DNA of 64,000 bases from Geosiphon pyriformis (taxonomy: Eukaryota; Glomeromycota; Glomeromycetes; Archaeosporales; Geosiphonaceae). The stretch lies in assembly GCA_016748015.1 (NCBI GenBank), contig JAAOMT010000672.1:135927-199926 (forward strand). Reading direction: 5' to 3'. A program made the translations under genes and the position numbers. The notes under the pieces are model-generated. The model was not told the DNA's origin. It worked only from the letters and a program-made list of their open reading frames with translations, and searched no databases. Below, piece after piece: positions 23,488 through 34,740 of this stretch (positions are counted from its first letter, which is position 1; the number at the start of each line of letters is the position of its first letter).

Positions 23488-24400
23488 ATGCAACTCAAGA
23501 TGTTACTCAACAATTTCAAGGACATCTTTGCTAGTGAAAATGAATTTGGCCAAACCAACATTATCCAATATCAGATCAAGACTAGAAATACAATGCCAAT
23601 TAAACAAAGAGCATACAAAGTACCACTAGCTAGCCATGAGATCATTCGACAAAAAATCAACTGGATGCTTGACAACGGGCTAATTCAGCCATCAATGAGT
23701 CCATGATCATCACCAGTAGTACTAGTCTATAAGAAGAATGGAAAAATCCATTTTTGTGTAGACTATCAGAAACTGAATGGAGTAACAAAAGGTGATAGCT
23801 ATCCAACTCCAAAGATCCAAGAATTATTTGATGCTTTTGGAGAAAATAAATGGTTTTCAACACTAGACTTAGATAGTGGTTACTGACAAGTAGCCATGGA
23901 TCCAGCCGACAAATAAAAAACAGCATTCACCATAAGAGAAGGAAATTTTAAGTTTGAAGTCATGCCATTTGGCTTGATGAATGCTTCAGCAACATTTCAA
24001 TGGCTCATAAAAATTGTCTATACTGAATTACTATGAAAATCAGTAGTCATATATTTGGATAACACCAATGTGTTCTCAAAAACATTTGATGATCATCTGC
24101 ATCATCTCCAACAAGTGTTTGAAAGATTGAAAAGATCAGGATTGAAACTAAATGCAACCAAATGTTTCTTTGGAAAAACTAAACTCAAGTTTTTGGGACA
24201 TGTAGTGAGCAAAGATGAAATCAAAATGGATTCAGACAAGATTGAAGTAGTTAAGAACTTTCTGGTACTAACCAACTTGACAGAACTAAGAGCATTTTTA
24301 GGTTTTGCAAGCTATTATTGCCGTTTTATCAAAAACTTTTCAAAACTGGCTCAGCCATTTCACCATCTACAGACCAAAAATGTGAAGTATGAATGAATTG
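23488..24400 (+). pseudogene. Gypsy-A reverse transcriptase
   Basis: The RT begins with MLLNNFKDIFA, then [33 protein letters not shown] and KFLGHVVSKDEIKMD, and ends in LRAFLGFASYYCRFI, all typical of Ty3/Gypsy. The catalytic box reads YLDN (24052-24063) instead of YLDD as in Gypsy-B. Stops at 23704-23706 and near 23883, 23915 and 24034 are mostly TGG-to-TGA. It would copy element RNA into cDNA, and is dead here. Confidence 0.9.
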
Positions 24401-24855
24401 AAACTCAACAAGAAGCATTTGACACATTAAGAAGAAAGCTTATCCAAGCTCCAGTATTGATGTATCCAGATCACAGCAAACCATTCATAATTACCAACAA
24501 TACATCAGGTCAAATATTGGGAGCAGTACTATCACAGAAAAGACCAAATAAAAGAAAACATTCAGTAGCTTATGCCAATAGAAGCTTAAGTCCAGCCGAA
24601 AAAAACTATGGAACACCAGCACTGGAACACTTAGCAATCTATTGGGCAGTCATGAAATAGAGAGAATACTTGAGCCAAAAATTCGAAATATATATGGATC
24701 ACAAGGAATTGACTTCAATTCAGAAACAAAAATTTACAGACGATCAATATGTCAGATGGAAAATAGAACTTTTACCATTTTATTATACAGTACATTATAA
24801 AAAAAGAAAAAACAATGGAAATGCTGACGGTTTGTCGAGAATGAAACAAATCTAA
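24401..24855 (+). pseudogene. Gypsy-A RNase H
   Basis: Follows RT in frame: VLMYPDHSKPFIITNN, then ILGAVLSQK, AYANRSLSPAEKNY (with the Glu-containing PALEHLAIYWAV block after it) and FEIYMDHKELTSI, ending NADGLSRMKQ. The first catalytic Asp (family ATDAS) reads TNN, a D-to-N change. The Glu and the Asp of MDH are present. Stops occur at 24394 and 24658. It would degrade the RNA strand of the hybrid. Confidence 0.85.
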
Positions 24856-24999
24856 AAACATTTCAACCCAAAAATATAACAAAACATGAATACACAAAAA
24901 TATCAACAATTTTAACTCTATATAAATACCCAACAGTTCAAGGAAAAATTATCTTAAAAGAAACAAAACAACATTAAAAAACAATCAAAATATTTTATC

Positions 25000-26265
25000 A
25001 ATTACTAAAACATACTTTACTGGAAAAACAGAAAAAATCCAAATCAACCAACCAGAGTAATTACGAAACCAGAGAAAGAGACAATATTGTTCAACATGTA
25101 TTCAGATCCAACAGCAGAACATTTTTATAAAGAAGCAACAATAAAAAGAACCAGAAAAAGATACTATTGGCTATTAATGTATTCAGACATCATCTAATAT
25201 GTGCAAAATTGTGATGCTTGTCAAAGAAAAGGAGGAACAAGACCCAGCAAACCATTGAGACCAATTAAAGTGGGACAACTATTTGACTGCATTGGAATCA
25301 ATTTAGTCGGACCATTGACAATTACCAGCAGAGGCAACAGATATATTGCAGTAGTCATGGACTATCTTACAAAATAGCCAGAAGCAAAGACAATTCAAAG
25401 AGCAGATACAGAATCCATTGCCGAATTCGTCCATCAAGATTTGATTTGTCGACATGGATGTCCAAAAGAACTATTATCAGACCAAGGAACCTATTTTGTG
25501 AATAGAACATTAGCAGAACTAAGCCAAAGATTCGGAATTAAGAGATCACTATTATTATCATACCATTCACAAACCAATGGATTAGTTAAAAGATTCAACA
25601 GAACATTGTGTAAAGCAATAGCTAAGCTCAGCCAAGAAAACCAGAATAATTGGGATGTGTTGATACCATCAGTACTATTTACTTATCGAACAATGAAACA
25701 AGACACTATACAAGCAACATTATTTGAATTAGTATACAGTAGAACAGCAACATTACCAGTTGAGATAGAGGTTAACACATATTCAACTAAACCAATAACA
25801 AAAGAGAATTTTCAAGAAACATTGTTAAGAAAAACATATAACTTAATGGAAACATTGGAAAACAAATGAAAAAGAGCAGCTGATAACATACAAAAATCAC
25901 AAAAAAAACAGAAAAAAAGACATGATAATCAACTACCAAACAAACTAGTTAAATTCAAGATTGAAGACAAAGTACTCTTACATTATACCAAAGCAGAAAA
26001 ACAATGGAGTGAAAAATTTGATTCCAAATGGGACAAACCATTTTACATAGAAGAAATTCTAGAGAATGGAGCTTACAAATTAAGACTGGATAACAAAATT
26101 TTAACCAAAGCAGCACATGGAGATCGACTGAAATCATACCACAACATCATACCACCATTTACCAGTAATATTCCACAATTAGGAGTACAGAGGATACTAG
26201 TCCAACCAGAAGAGATTCCACGAGATTTGGAACCAATCATCATTATTGACAACATGTTAAATTAA
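25000..26265 (+). pseudogene. Gypsy-A integrase
   Basis: Zinc-binding region: MYSDPTAEHF, where the first His has become Tyr, then CDACQRKGG. In the core, GINLVGPL has Asn for the first catalytic Asp, LLSDQGTYF keeps the second, and NGLVKRFNRTL has Lys for the catalytic Glu, so two of three DDE residues are lost by G-to-A type changes. The C-terminal GPY/F-like region is KWDKPFYIEEILENGAYKLR at 26029-26088. It ends at TAA 26263-26265, in the gag frame. Integrase joins cDNA to host DNA. Confidence 0.88.
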
Positions 26266-26289
26266 TCCATCAAAAAAATATATAAAAAC

Positions 26290-26949
26290 ATGGTAGTTGC
26301 AACAAGAAATATCAGAAAAATGGAAATTACAGACAATATTGACTCACTAGCACAACAACTCTTTCAATTGATTCAATATCAAAAAATGAAAATTACAATT
26401 AATCAACAAACCATCTGATATCAAGACACTAAAAAGATATCGCCACATAGAACACAGAAAAAAACAGAAAATACCATTGACAAAATCATTGCAAAAGTAA
26501 AATTAGCAATAAAAAAGTCGACAAAAGAGTCACTATACCAAGAGTTGACTAAAGAAACTTGAAATTGGTGGATACAACAATTTCCAAGAAACTATTGTTA
26601 TTTTTACTTGGGACAACATGTGAATATCCAGAATCTATATACAGATAAAACAAAGTGATTATTTGACACAAAAATACTACAACAATTAGAACATTTTGTG
26701 AGAAAGAACAACTTATCCACACAGACCCGAGCCATATACCAAATACACACAGTATTTCAGGATTGACCAGAAATCTTACTTAACAAAGCAATAGATACAG
26801 TTACCAGTAATCAATTAGGAAAGATCACCAATGCTCAATTTAAAGAATTACAGACTCAAATAACACAAATAATTCTCAAAAATGAAATTCAGGAAATACT
26901 TCAAGAAGGAGAATTAACAGAGTTAGATTTTGATAGAGCTCAATATTAA
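26290..26949 (+). pseudogene. Gypsy-A ORF3, 3' accessory ORF of unknown function
   Basis: Starts at ATG 26290 (VVATRNIRKMEITDN), 24 nt after the integrase stop, and ends at TAA 26947-26949, immediately before the polypurine tract. The length is 660 nt (219 aa), the same as in Gypsy-C (40107-39448) and Gypsy-D (48922-49581). Conserved blocks include NYCYFYLGQHVNIQNLY, then QLEHFVRKNNL, QFKELQTQITQIIL and ELTELDFDRAQ. No signal peptide, transmembrane segment or cysteine pattern is visible; it looks helical and hydrophilic. There are internal stops from TGG. It occupies the env position but does not look like an envelope protein. Function unknown. Confidence 0.75.
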
Positions 26950-26962
26950 AAGGAGGGAATAA
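26950..26962 (+). promoter_or_regulatory. Polypurine tract of Gypsy-A
   Basis: AAGGAGGGAATAA lies directly before the TGTTACT start of the 3' LTR. It is the expected plus-strand primer. Versions of AAAAGGAGG-AATAA recur before the 3' LTRs of Gypsy-C and Gypsy-D. Confidence 0.8.
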
Positions 26963-27388
26963 TGTTACTTATAGAAATATAGGGAATATATATTAGCATA
27001 GTTATTAACCAATCAGAAGTAGACATAGTAAAATGTGGAATTCCAGGATTCTTCTCAGGAATTGCAGGATTCTAGGAATTACAGAATTCTTACAAGGAAT
27101 CACAGGATTCCAGAATTCCAGGATTCCTCTTAAAGGAATTGCAAGATTTCAGGAATCTCAGAATTTTTGTTGTAAAGAATTGAGAAATTGAGAAATCTTA
27201 ATTATGTATATATAGCAGTAGGATTAGAAGCTAAAAAGACAGATCTTTCAGTTTAGATTTCATCTAGACAACTTTCCAAACCACAAATAAATAACTGTTT
27301 GTTATCTCAAATCTGCTATCACTATCAACACTTCATGTTAATAGTAATTGATACTTAATCACATTAGAACAATAGCTTTTGATTATGG
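26963..27388 (+). repeat. 3' LTR of Gypsy-A, truncated (426 bp)
   Basis: Identical in layout to 17698-18120: TGTTACTTATAG start, palindrome array (about 27033-27190), TATGTATATATAGCAG (27204-27219). It stops after TTTTGATTATGG where Gypsy-B begins. The remaining roughly 430 bp are not found on the far side of Gypsy-B, so this is a rearrangement junction and not a simple insertion. Confidence 0.9.
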
Positions 27389-28368
27389 TGTTACCAGAGG
27401 TTTTTGGTCTCTTTTCTGTAATGTTGTTGATGCTTGTTTGCTGTGAATTCACGTTTTCTGGATGTGGTTGAACCTCCAATAACTGAATTTATCTTCAAAT
27501 TATCTCCTATAATTTGAACTTGCTGGGCTTATAAGTAGAATGGCCAATTCCATGCCAGTTGCTTTATGTAGTTACGTTGTAATAAACATCAACTCTTTTC
27601 TAGGAATTGCTCATCTGGAAGCTCACTAAAAATGTGTAGTTACTTTGCTGTAAAAGTCAACTCTTCTACAGGAATCTTGTCTGTAGGCTACCCCAATGAT
27701 TGTAATAAGAAAATAAAAGAAAATAAAAGAAATATAAAAGAAATAAAATTTTGTTGAGGGAAACGTTTTCTATCCAGGCCTGGAGTCACTAACAGTTTAC
27801 TGAAATTGGTAGCTAATCAATTTCGAAATGTTAGTTGGGTTTTGGAGATTTTCTAAGTACAATAATTGAAGAATTTGGTTTTTCGAATTATTTGATATTT
27901 ATTTCTTTTTGTGTGTATAGGAATAGTTTTTAAGAGATAAATCTAAGGTAAGATACATTTTCTCGAAGAGAGAAGTTCTTCTTTTATACAACTTGTCATA
28001 ACACTATTCTATGAACTTGAACTTTGCTATTTTCTAAAATTTTGCTGAACTAAAAATACATTTCGGCAAATTACAAGTTATTTTGGCGAACTATTAGATA
28101 TTTCGGTGAACTATCAATTATTTCAGCGAATTTCTACAAATTTTGGCAAACTTCTGAATGTTACATAGTTCGGGGTATTGCATGATTGATCATCACAATT
28201 AGGTTACATTTGTGTTGTGTACAATTTGGGTTATTAATTAAATGATAATTTCGGACATTTTTGCTAATGTAATAAGTGATCATTTGATATGATAATATAT
28301 GCTAATTAATGATAGAAATTATAAGATAATTTCATGCTAAATAATATCTCTAATTTCGTCTGGTAACA
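27389..28368 (-). repeat. 3' LTR of Gypsy-B (980 bp)
   Basis: Exact length match to the 5' LTR. Top-strand ends are TGTTACCAGAGG and CGTCTGGTAACA. The last codons and stop of ORF3 lie inside it (28337-28368). Several of the periodic TTCGGCGAA units have lost the CpG here but keep it in the partner LTR, and vice versa, which shows independent decay since insertion. Confidence 0.95.
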
Positions 28369-29056
28369 TAACTTCCTCCTCAAAACTGAGCTCTGTCAAA
28401 ATCCAAGTACTGTCTGTTATTTCCAGATAATAATCCAAAATTATTGAAGAAATTTGGTCTGAAAATTGTTGAAATTTCAGTTCTGTGAGCTTTCCAATAT
28501 ATTGAATCTTCAAAGGTTGAAAAATTGGGTTTTGTAGTACGTTTTCACAGGTGTGGAATAGGTCATAAAGTCTAAGAGCAGCTCTAAGCCTGTAGCAACT
28601 GTTTGTTAATCCAGTTGTTGTTTTGAATTCGTTGTGGAGTTGTTTCTGAATAGCCTCTTTTGTGAGGTTTGCTGTTGTAAGTTCCAGTTTCCATTCGTAG
28701 AGTGTTTTTCCTATGTGAAAATATTTATAGATTAGAGGATATTCAGTGTTTTCCTCATTGAAACACAGTTGAAGTTTTTGTTGAATTGTAGCATTTGGTG
28801 GAATACTAATTGGAGTGGGCATTAGGTTTTCTCTTAAAACAAGCTTTAAAAGTTCTGGGAGGTGAATTTCAGTATAACTTCTTGTATTCTTTTTATATGG
28901 ATGATATTTTCGTGAATTTGGGGCTAAATTTGTAACTACTTCTGTTTGGGTATAATTAATGTGGTTTCCAGTAACAATAATGGATAATTCGAGTATTGTT
29001 TTTAAAGCTAACATTAGTTTTTGGGATAATTGTTGAATGTTTTGAGGAATAGTCAT
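28337..29056 (-). CDS. Gypsy-B ORF3, intact 239-aa accessory protein, unknown function
   Basis: Uninterrupted ATG-to-stop ORF in a different frame from Gag-Pol, 121 nt downstream of the integrase stop. It is the only full ORF of the element without a stop. It has no signal peptide, transmembrane segment or cysteine cluster, and seems mostly helical and hydrophilic. The C-terminal part (LTELKFQQFSDQISSIILDY, then WILTELSFEEEVMLPDEIRD) resembles the end of ORF3 in A/C/D (QFEELQIQITQIIL and ELDFDRAQ). The polypurine tract is inside its coding sequence and the last codons lie in the LTR. The region between integrase and ORF3 has pyrimidine-rich TTTTCTTATAATTTAG, a possible splice acceptor, so it may be made from a spliced RNA. 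Not envelope-like. Confidence 0.75.
   Translation of the reverse strand: MTIPQNIQQLSQKLMLALKTILELSIIVTGNHINYTQTEVVTNLAPNSRKYHPYKKNTRSYTEIHLPELLKLVLRENLMPTPISIPPNATIQQKLQLCFNEENTEYPLIYKYFHIGKTLYEWKLELTTANLTKEAIQKQLHNEFKTTTGLTNSCYRLRAALRLYDLFHTCENVLQNPIFQPLKIQYIGKLTELKFQQFSDQISSIILDYYLEITDSTWILTELSFEEEVMLPDEIRDII
28369..28386 (-). promoter_or_regulatory. Polypurine tract of Gypsy-B
   Basis: In element sense the sequence GAGGAGGAAGTTA abuts the 3' LTR. It simultaneously encodes the EEEV residues of ORF3, so the primer site is under a double constraint. Confidence 0.75.
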
Positions 29057-29177
29057 TATAAGCGATTTGAAATAAAAGAAAATTATTTTTTTTTGGTGTA
29101 TAGGTTTTTATGTTATTTTTTGTTTTGTTTTTGTGAGATTGTTTCTAAATTATAAGAAAATAACTAGTAAAATTAAA

Positions 29178-30563
29178 TTAAGTGTTCAGGTTGGAAGGTT
29201 GTTCAATGACAACTATTGGTTCTAAGTTTTGGGGAATGTCTTCGGGACTGACCAAAGGGGAATGTGTACCAATTTGTGGAATTAATGGTTCAGGATTGTT
29301 TCTGGAATGATAGTGTTTCAAATGATCTCCATGTGCAACTTTTGCTAGGATTTTGTTATCAAGTCTTAGCTTGTATGATCCATTGCCTAGGACTTTATGG
29401 ATAAAGAATGGTTTATCCCATTTATTTTCAAATTTTCTACTCCATTGTTTTTCAGCTTTAGTTCTGTATAAGAGAACTTTGTTTCCAATTTTGAATTTAT
29501 TGGTGACTGAAGGCAATTTGTCATCATGCCGTTCTTTTTGTTGAGCTTGGGAGTGTTCAATATGGGTGACTGCTATTCGTCATTTTCCTTCCAATGTGCT
29601 AAGCAGAGTGTAGGCTCTTCACTGAAGTGTTTCTTGGAAATTGTTTTTATTGATCGGTTGTGCTGGGTATGTTTCTACTGTGAAACTAATTGGTAACGTT
29701 GCCGTCCTTCTATAAGTTAAATCAAATGGTGTGTGTTTTGTGGTATCTTGTTTTAATGTCCTATATGCTAGTAACACTGATGGGATAAAGAGATCCCATT
29801 CTTGCTCAAAATCAGTTGAAACTTTGGCTAATAACTCACACAATGTTCTGTTAAACTGTTTCACAAGTCCATTTGTTTGTGGATGGTAGGGCGAAGACAG
29901 AGGTCTTTTGACATTGAATCGTTCACAAATTTTTTGTATTAGGTTGTTCACAAAGTGTGTTCCCTGATCAGATAAAAGTTCAATTGGACATCCATGTCTA
30001 CAAATGATGTCTTCGTAGATAAAATTTGCTACTGATTTTGCATCTGCTCGTTGAATGGCTCTGGCTTCAGGCCATTTAGTAAGATAATCTACAGCTACTG
30101 CAATATAATGGTTTCTTTGAGTGGTGATAGATAGTGGTCTGACTAAATCGATACCAACTCTGTCAAAAGACTGTCCAACTTTGATTGGATTTAAAGGTTC
30201 TGTAGGGCGAGTTCCTCCTTTTCTTTGACAAATATCACAAGATTCGACATATTCATGAATGTCTTTTCTCATTTGAGGCCAAAAGTAGTATTCTATTGTT
30301 CTTTGAGTGGTGCTATCTTTTCCGAAGTGTGCTGATGAAGGATCTGAGTGCATATTGTATAAAATGGTCTCTTTTTTCTGTTCTTGTATTAATCTGAGTG
30401 GTTTGGTTGGGTTTTTGAGATTTTGATGATAGATAATATTGTTGTGTAGAAAATATTGTTTGGCTTGTTGTTGTAACTGATGTTTTTCGTCTGGGGACCA
30501 ATCTGTTGGAATTGTTAATGTCTCCAAATATTGTTTAAGATTGTTGTAGTTTTCGGGGTTCAT
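29178..30563 (-). pseudogene. Gypsy-B integrase
   Basis: HHCC finger: NMHSDPSSAHFG, then CDICQRKGG. Core: VGIDLVRPL (Asp), LLSDQGTHFVN (Asp) and NGLVKQFNRTL, where the catalytic Glu is Lys (GAA-to-AAA type). C-terminal domain: KFKIGNKVLLYRTKAEKQW, then KWDKPFFIHKVLGNGSYKLR and VAHGDHLKHYHSR, a GPY/F-type module. The frame is interrupted at 29619 and once more before 29516, but there are no frameshifts. It ends the Gag-Pol frame at 29178. Confidence 0.9.
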
Positions 30564-30639
30564 TGTTTGTTGTTTTGATGCTGTTAATTCAAATGAGTGT
30601 TGGTTTTGTTTCTAATCTTGCCTCATCCTTGAGAGACAA

Positions 30640-32440
30640 TCAACGTTGGTGTGGAGTTTTCCTGGTTTGTGGTGTACAATATATCAGTAATTAGCTAAAA
30701 ATCTTGTCTATCGGGTTTGTTTTGCGTTCAGCTGGGTGTTTTTGTTTTGAAGCCATTTAAGTCCAATATTATCAGTGATAATATCGAATTCTTTGGGTCT
30801 GAGGTAAAGGTTGAAGTGATATAGGGCCCAGATTACTGCTGCAGTTTCTAATTCTGTTGTGGAGTAGTTCTTTTCAGCTGGCTTTAATGTTTTACTAGCA
30901 TAAGTAATTACTCGCTCATTTCCATTGTTATCTAACTGTGATAGGATGGCACCAAAGACAGTATAAAAAGTGTCAGTTGCTAACTGGAATCGGTTGCTGA
31001 AGTCTGGGTAGGTGAGAATTGGGGCTGTTGTGAGTTTTTCCTTAAGTATCTTGAAGGCATTTTGGTGTTCTTTTGTCCATTTGTATTTGACATTTTTCGT
31101 AGTGAGCTGGTTAAGGGGTTTTGCAATTTCTGAGAATCCTTTGATGAATTTTCGGTAATAGGATGCTAATCCAATAAATCCTCTTAATTCTGTGGTATTT
31201 CGTGGAGTCTTGAAGTTTTTGACAGTACTGATTTTTTCGGGGTCTGGTTTAATTCCATTTTTGCTAACAATGTGACCAAGAAAAGCTAAACTTGTCTTTC
31301 TAAAGTAGCATTTTTCAATGTTCAATTTCAATCCTGCTTTTCGTAATCGTTGAAAAACTTCTCACAGGTGAATTAAATATAGCTCGAAAGATGGTAAATA
31401 AACATCAGTGTCATCAAGATAAACTACTACTGATTTCCAAAGGAGATCTTTGTAAACAACATCCATGAGTCTTTGGAATGTTGCTGGTGCATTGCATAAT
31501 CTGAAAGACATTACATTGAACTTGTAATTTCCTCCTTGAGTGGTGAATGCTGTTTTGGGGCGGTTTTTGGGATCCATAGCAACTTGCCAGTATTCACTCT
31601 CTAAATCTAATGTTGAAAAGTATTTGGACTTTCCAAGGACATCCAACATGTCATCAATTCAGGGAAGAGGGTAGGCATTCCCAATGGTGACACTGTTGAG
31701 TTGTCGGTAATCAACACAAAATCATATCTTTCTATTTTTCTTTTTAACTAGAACCACAGGTGAGGCCCATGGGCTCATTGATGGTTGAATAAGCCCATTG
31801 TTAAGCATCCGTTGTACTTCTTTTCGAATAAATTGGTGACTTTCTGGAGCAACTTGGTAGGCTTGTTGTTGTCTGGGTTTGACATTTCCTGTATAGATTT
31901 GGTGTTGAACCAAATCGGTTCTTCCTAAGTCATTGTTGTTTTCGGCAAAGATATCAGCAAATTCTGCAATTAGTTCTTTGAGCTGGGTCTGTTGTTGTAG
32001 TTCAAGTTGTTCCATGTTGATTCGAAATAGTTTTTCCATGACAACATGGTAGTTTTCAGAGCTAGGGTTTGGGTTGATTTTCGGTAATGAATGTCCAATA
32101 ATTTCAGAGAAATCGGGGACTGTTTGGGGTAATTCTTGTTGAAATATATTACTGTGAATAACTCCAATTTCTAAATTATTTAATAAAATTATGGGGTAAT
32201 TATTGGGGTTGTAAAAAGTAACTCGGACTTTCTTTGTTCCTTCTGGAATATAAATGTTTGGGATCAAAATATTATGTTCCAAGCAGACTTGTTCATTGGA
32301 CTCAAAAATTTGTTGTGTGGTTGTTGGCTTTGTGCAAGTGTAAATTTCTGGATGTTCTCCAAAGGATGAGATGGTAATCGGTTGTGGAAGTCTGAGAATC
32401 TGGTGGGATTTGTTCTGTGTATTAAGAGCTATATTAACTG
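30640..32440 (-). pseudogene. Gypsy-B reverse transcriptase and RNase H
   Basis: RT: LNNGLIQPSMSPWASPVVLV, then FCVDYRQLNSV, FSTLDLESEYWQVAMDP and VVYLDDTDVY (catalytic YLDD intact), KCYFRKTSLAFLGHIVS and LRGFIGLASYYRKFI. RNase H: LTYPDFSNRFQLATDTF, then TTELETAAVIWALYHF and DIITDNIGLKWLQNK; the three acidic residues are present. Stops occur at 31722, about 31660, 31362 and 30708. The first three are explained by single transitions (for example CGA-to-TGA). Closest to a working polymerase in this window. Confidence 0.92.
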
Positions 32441-32840
32441 AAACTGTAAATTGTCCAGTTGAACCAAAGCCTTGGGTTCCTCTATCGTTTTTTCCTAATT
32501 GTTCTCTTTGATTGACTAGTTGCAAACCTGAAATGTTGATTAAGGGTAGGTAAATAGCTTGGGCAATTTTTTCAGCATGTTCGATCTTGAATGGTTTGTC
32601 AGTTTCATTTTGAAGCATCACTGTTATGTCTCCAGTATATCCAGCATTGATTATTCCTCCTCTGACATTAATTTCTTTGCTTGCCAGAGAGGACCGAGAG
32701 GCAATTTGAACCATTGCTCCTGGCGGGATTTTGAGTGCAATTTTGAGGTTGATTTTTGTGAGAGATTTGGGTTTGAGAACAAAAGTATCTTTGCCTGGAT
32801 ATCTTAGGTCATATCCAGCATCAATTTCGTGTGTTTTTTC
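32440..32840 (-). pseudogene. Gypsy-B dUTPase domain
   Basis: Five motifs in order: EIDAGYDLRYPG (motif 1), IASRSSLA (2), GGIINAGYTGDI (3), AEKIAQAIYLPL (4) and RGTQGFGSTGQ (5). In motif 3 the catalytic Asp is Asn (IIN for IID), a single G-to-A change, while Tyr and Gly remain. A TAG at about 32892-32894 separates it from the upstream zinc module (CAG-to-TAG would explain it). It lies between protease and RT within the polyprotein. Confidence 0.88.
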
Positions 32841-32999
32841 AGGTTTTATTCCTTGTCTGTTGTTGTTGAAGTATTTAAGTTGTAAGGCAGGCTAATTTTC
32901 GATAAGGTAGATGGGTGTTGTTTCAATTTCTTCCGTTTCTTCAGGTTCTCCAAATTCAATTTCATTCTCATCATTTTTGCTGGGCAAGGGGATACTAAG

Positions 33000-33640
33000 A
33001 GCATAGCATTTGGGACACCATTGTTCATCACAAGGCATAATGCATTCTTCACATAGCCTAATGTTCATTTGCTCTAATTGTTGAATTTGAGCTTCTTGGG
33101 TCGGGTAGGTGTGACTTGCAATTTGGTGATAGACTTCTACTTCATCTTTGTAATCAAATCCAGCTAATTCCATAGTGTATTCAATGTATTCTGCTTCCTT
33201 CATTTGACGAACATCTTCTTTGGTAGCTCTATTAATTAATGCCATTGCTAAGTCGAAAATCATCTTGGCGTCATGAGGGTAGTGATAAAGTTTGTTGAGA
33301 GCACTGTTGTATGCTGCATTAAAGGGTGTTCCTCTTTTTACTTTTTCTGAAATTGATAAGGCATATTGGCAGGTCTGATCGCAGATGCCTCCTCTCATTG
33401 CTACATCAATTCAATTGCATTCTTCTGGTAGCATATCCCCACAAGTCAAACAAGGGGTGTTGTCCCATTTTCTGCTCCTTTTTATTAGATGGCCCCATCG
33501 CTCTCTGTGGCAAGCCTTGCAGTAATAACAAGTATAATTCTCATATTCTTCTTCAAGTGAAATGCAGGCTCCCATTGACGATAGTTTCTTGTGGCAGTCC
33601 TTACATTTAAGGGGAATATAGAAGTGTTGTTTTCTTGGTT
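33000..33640 (-). pseudogene. Gypsy-B Cys-rich double zinc module
   Basis: Reads CKDCHKKLSSMGAC, then YTCYYCKACHRERWG, KWDNTPCLTCGDMLPEECN and ICDQTCQYALSI, then a helical spacer (NSALNKLYHYPHDAKMIFD) and a second Cys cluster, RLCEECIMPCDEQWCPKCY. It shares Cys spacing and the KKLSSMGAC block with A and C although the surrounding sequence has diverged, so the module is under selection in the family. An acidic tail follows and leads into the dUTPase. No known family recognised. Confidence 0.65.
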
Positions 33641-33839
33641 CGGGTTTTGAGTAAGGTATATTCCATTCAGAGGTTTCGGGTTTAGTGTGTGGGGTAAAAT
33701 GTTCTTGTTCTGTTTCATTGGCCTAGTTGGACGTTGATCCAAGAGCCATGAATGTTTTAATTATTGGTTTTTCTTCTTCTGGTTCAAATTCAAAAGCCGG
33801 GGCTTTTTCAGAGCATTTGTTGAATGTACCACAAATGGC

Positions 33840-34740
33840 AGGTATTCAGGCATGTTGTCCTTGGTAGAAGATTGTTAACTCTTGTGTTTCCCAGTTCAGA
33901 TTAGCATTGGCTTTTTGAAGCCAATCATTTCTGACAAGGGCTTGGTACTGGGGTGCATTTATTACAAGAACTTTAACTGGAATGGTGATTTCATCAAGAG
34001 TGAACGGAAAATTGTCAATTTCTCTTACTGGTGTCTTTTTCATGCCATCAGCAGTGACAATTACTGTTTGAGCTGGTCAGTCGACATTTCTTTTCAACTG
34101 TTGTATTAACTGATAGGTAATAATGCTTCCGGCGGATCCACTGTCTAGGATCAAGTGAATTGGCTTTCCTTCTACTTCAGCTTCTGTGTACATTGCAGTG
34201 ATGGCTTTTTGCTCATTAGCTGCTGCATTGCTAAGCAAGAATGGTGATTCATTTGCTTCAAATTCAAAAGGAAAGATATCAGAGAGATTGGCGTTTTCAG
34301 CAATTCGGGCTAGTGGAATAGTAATGTGGTTATGAGAAGGGTTTCATTGTTGTTGTGCTGCAGCTCTACCTTCCGAGAGTACAGTATGGTGAAAATCCTG
34401 TTCTTTTGGCATTGTTAAATAACTAGGTTGAGTGTGGTAATGGTTGGGTCTTAATTGAGTGGTATTTTGAAGAACCAATTGGTTGTTCGGACTGATTCTA
34501 TTGTTGTTTACTTGGTATCGGTTTTGTGGTGTGAATTGATTTTGTGTAATCAGTCTTCGAGCAGGTACTTGATAATGTTGTATGGGTGGTTGTTGGTATT
34601 GCTGTTGGATTGGTTGTGGGGCAGGCTGATAATAGTTATTTTGGTATTGGGGTTTTGGTGGATAGTAAGCTGGTGGTAATGGTTGATAATAAGATTGCTG
34701 TAGTGGAGAGTAATATTGATTACCCCTGTTTTGTTGGTCT
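33840..34740 (-). pseudogene. Gypsy-B linker and aspartic protease
   Basis: A Tyr/Gln/Pro-rich linker (34740-34400) precedes the protease. The active site is LILDSGSAGSIIT (about 34116-34154), with Asp-Ser-Gly intact. The second half is VREIDNFPFTLDEITIPVKV, followed by ALVRNDWLQKANANLNWE (34043-33846). In-frame stops occur near 34350 and 34079. All blocks share the frame of gag and RT, so Gag-Pol would be made as one polyprotein and cut by this enzyme. Confidence 0.85.

Larger units (their letters stand above)
17698..27388 (+). mobile_element. Gypsy-A: Ty3/Gypsy LTR retrotransposon, 3' LTR truncated
   Basis: Order: LTR (17698-18550), PBS, gag, protease, Cys-rich zinc module, dUTPase, RT, RNase H, integrase, ORF3, polypurine tract, partial LTR (26963-27388). 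Integrase after RT/RNase H is the Ty3/Gypsy order. It is inserted in LINE ORF1. The left flanking tetranucleotide is ACAT; the right flank was lost where Gypsy-B begins. The sense strand is A- and C-rich. More than a dozen in-frame stops, but few if any frameshifts, interrupt the coding frame. Confidence 0.9.

Noticed and set aside
28337-29056. ORF3 as an envelope gene (errantivirus-like).
   Set aside because: No signal peptide, hydrophobic fusion region, transmembrane segment or cysteine pairs; the protein looks soluble.
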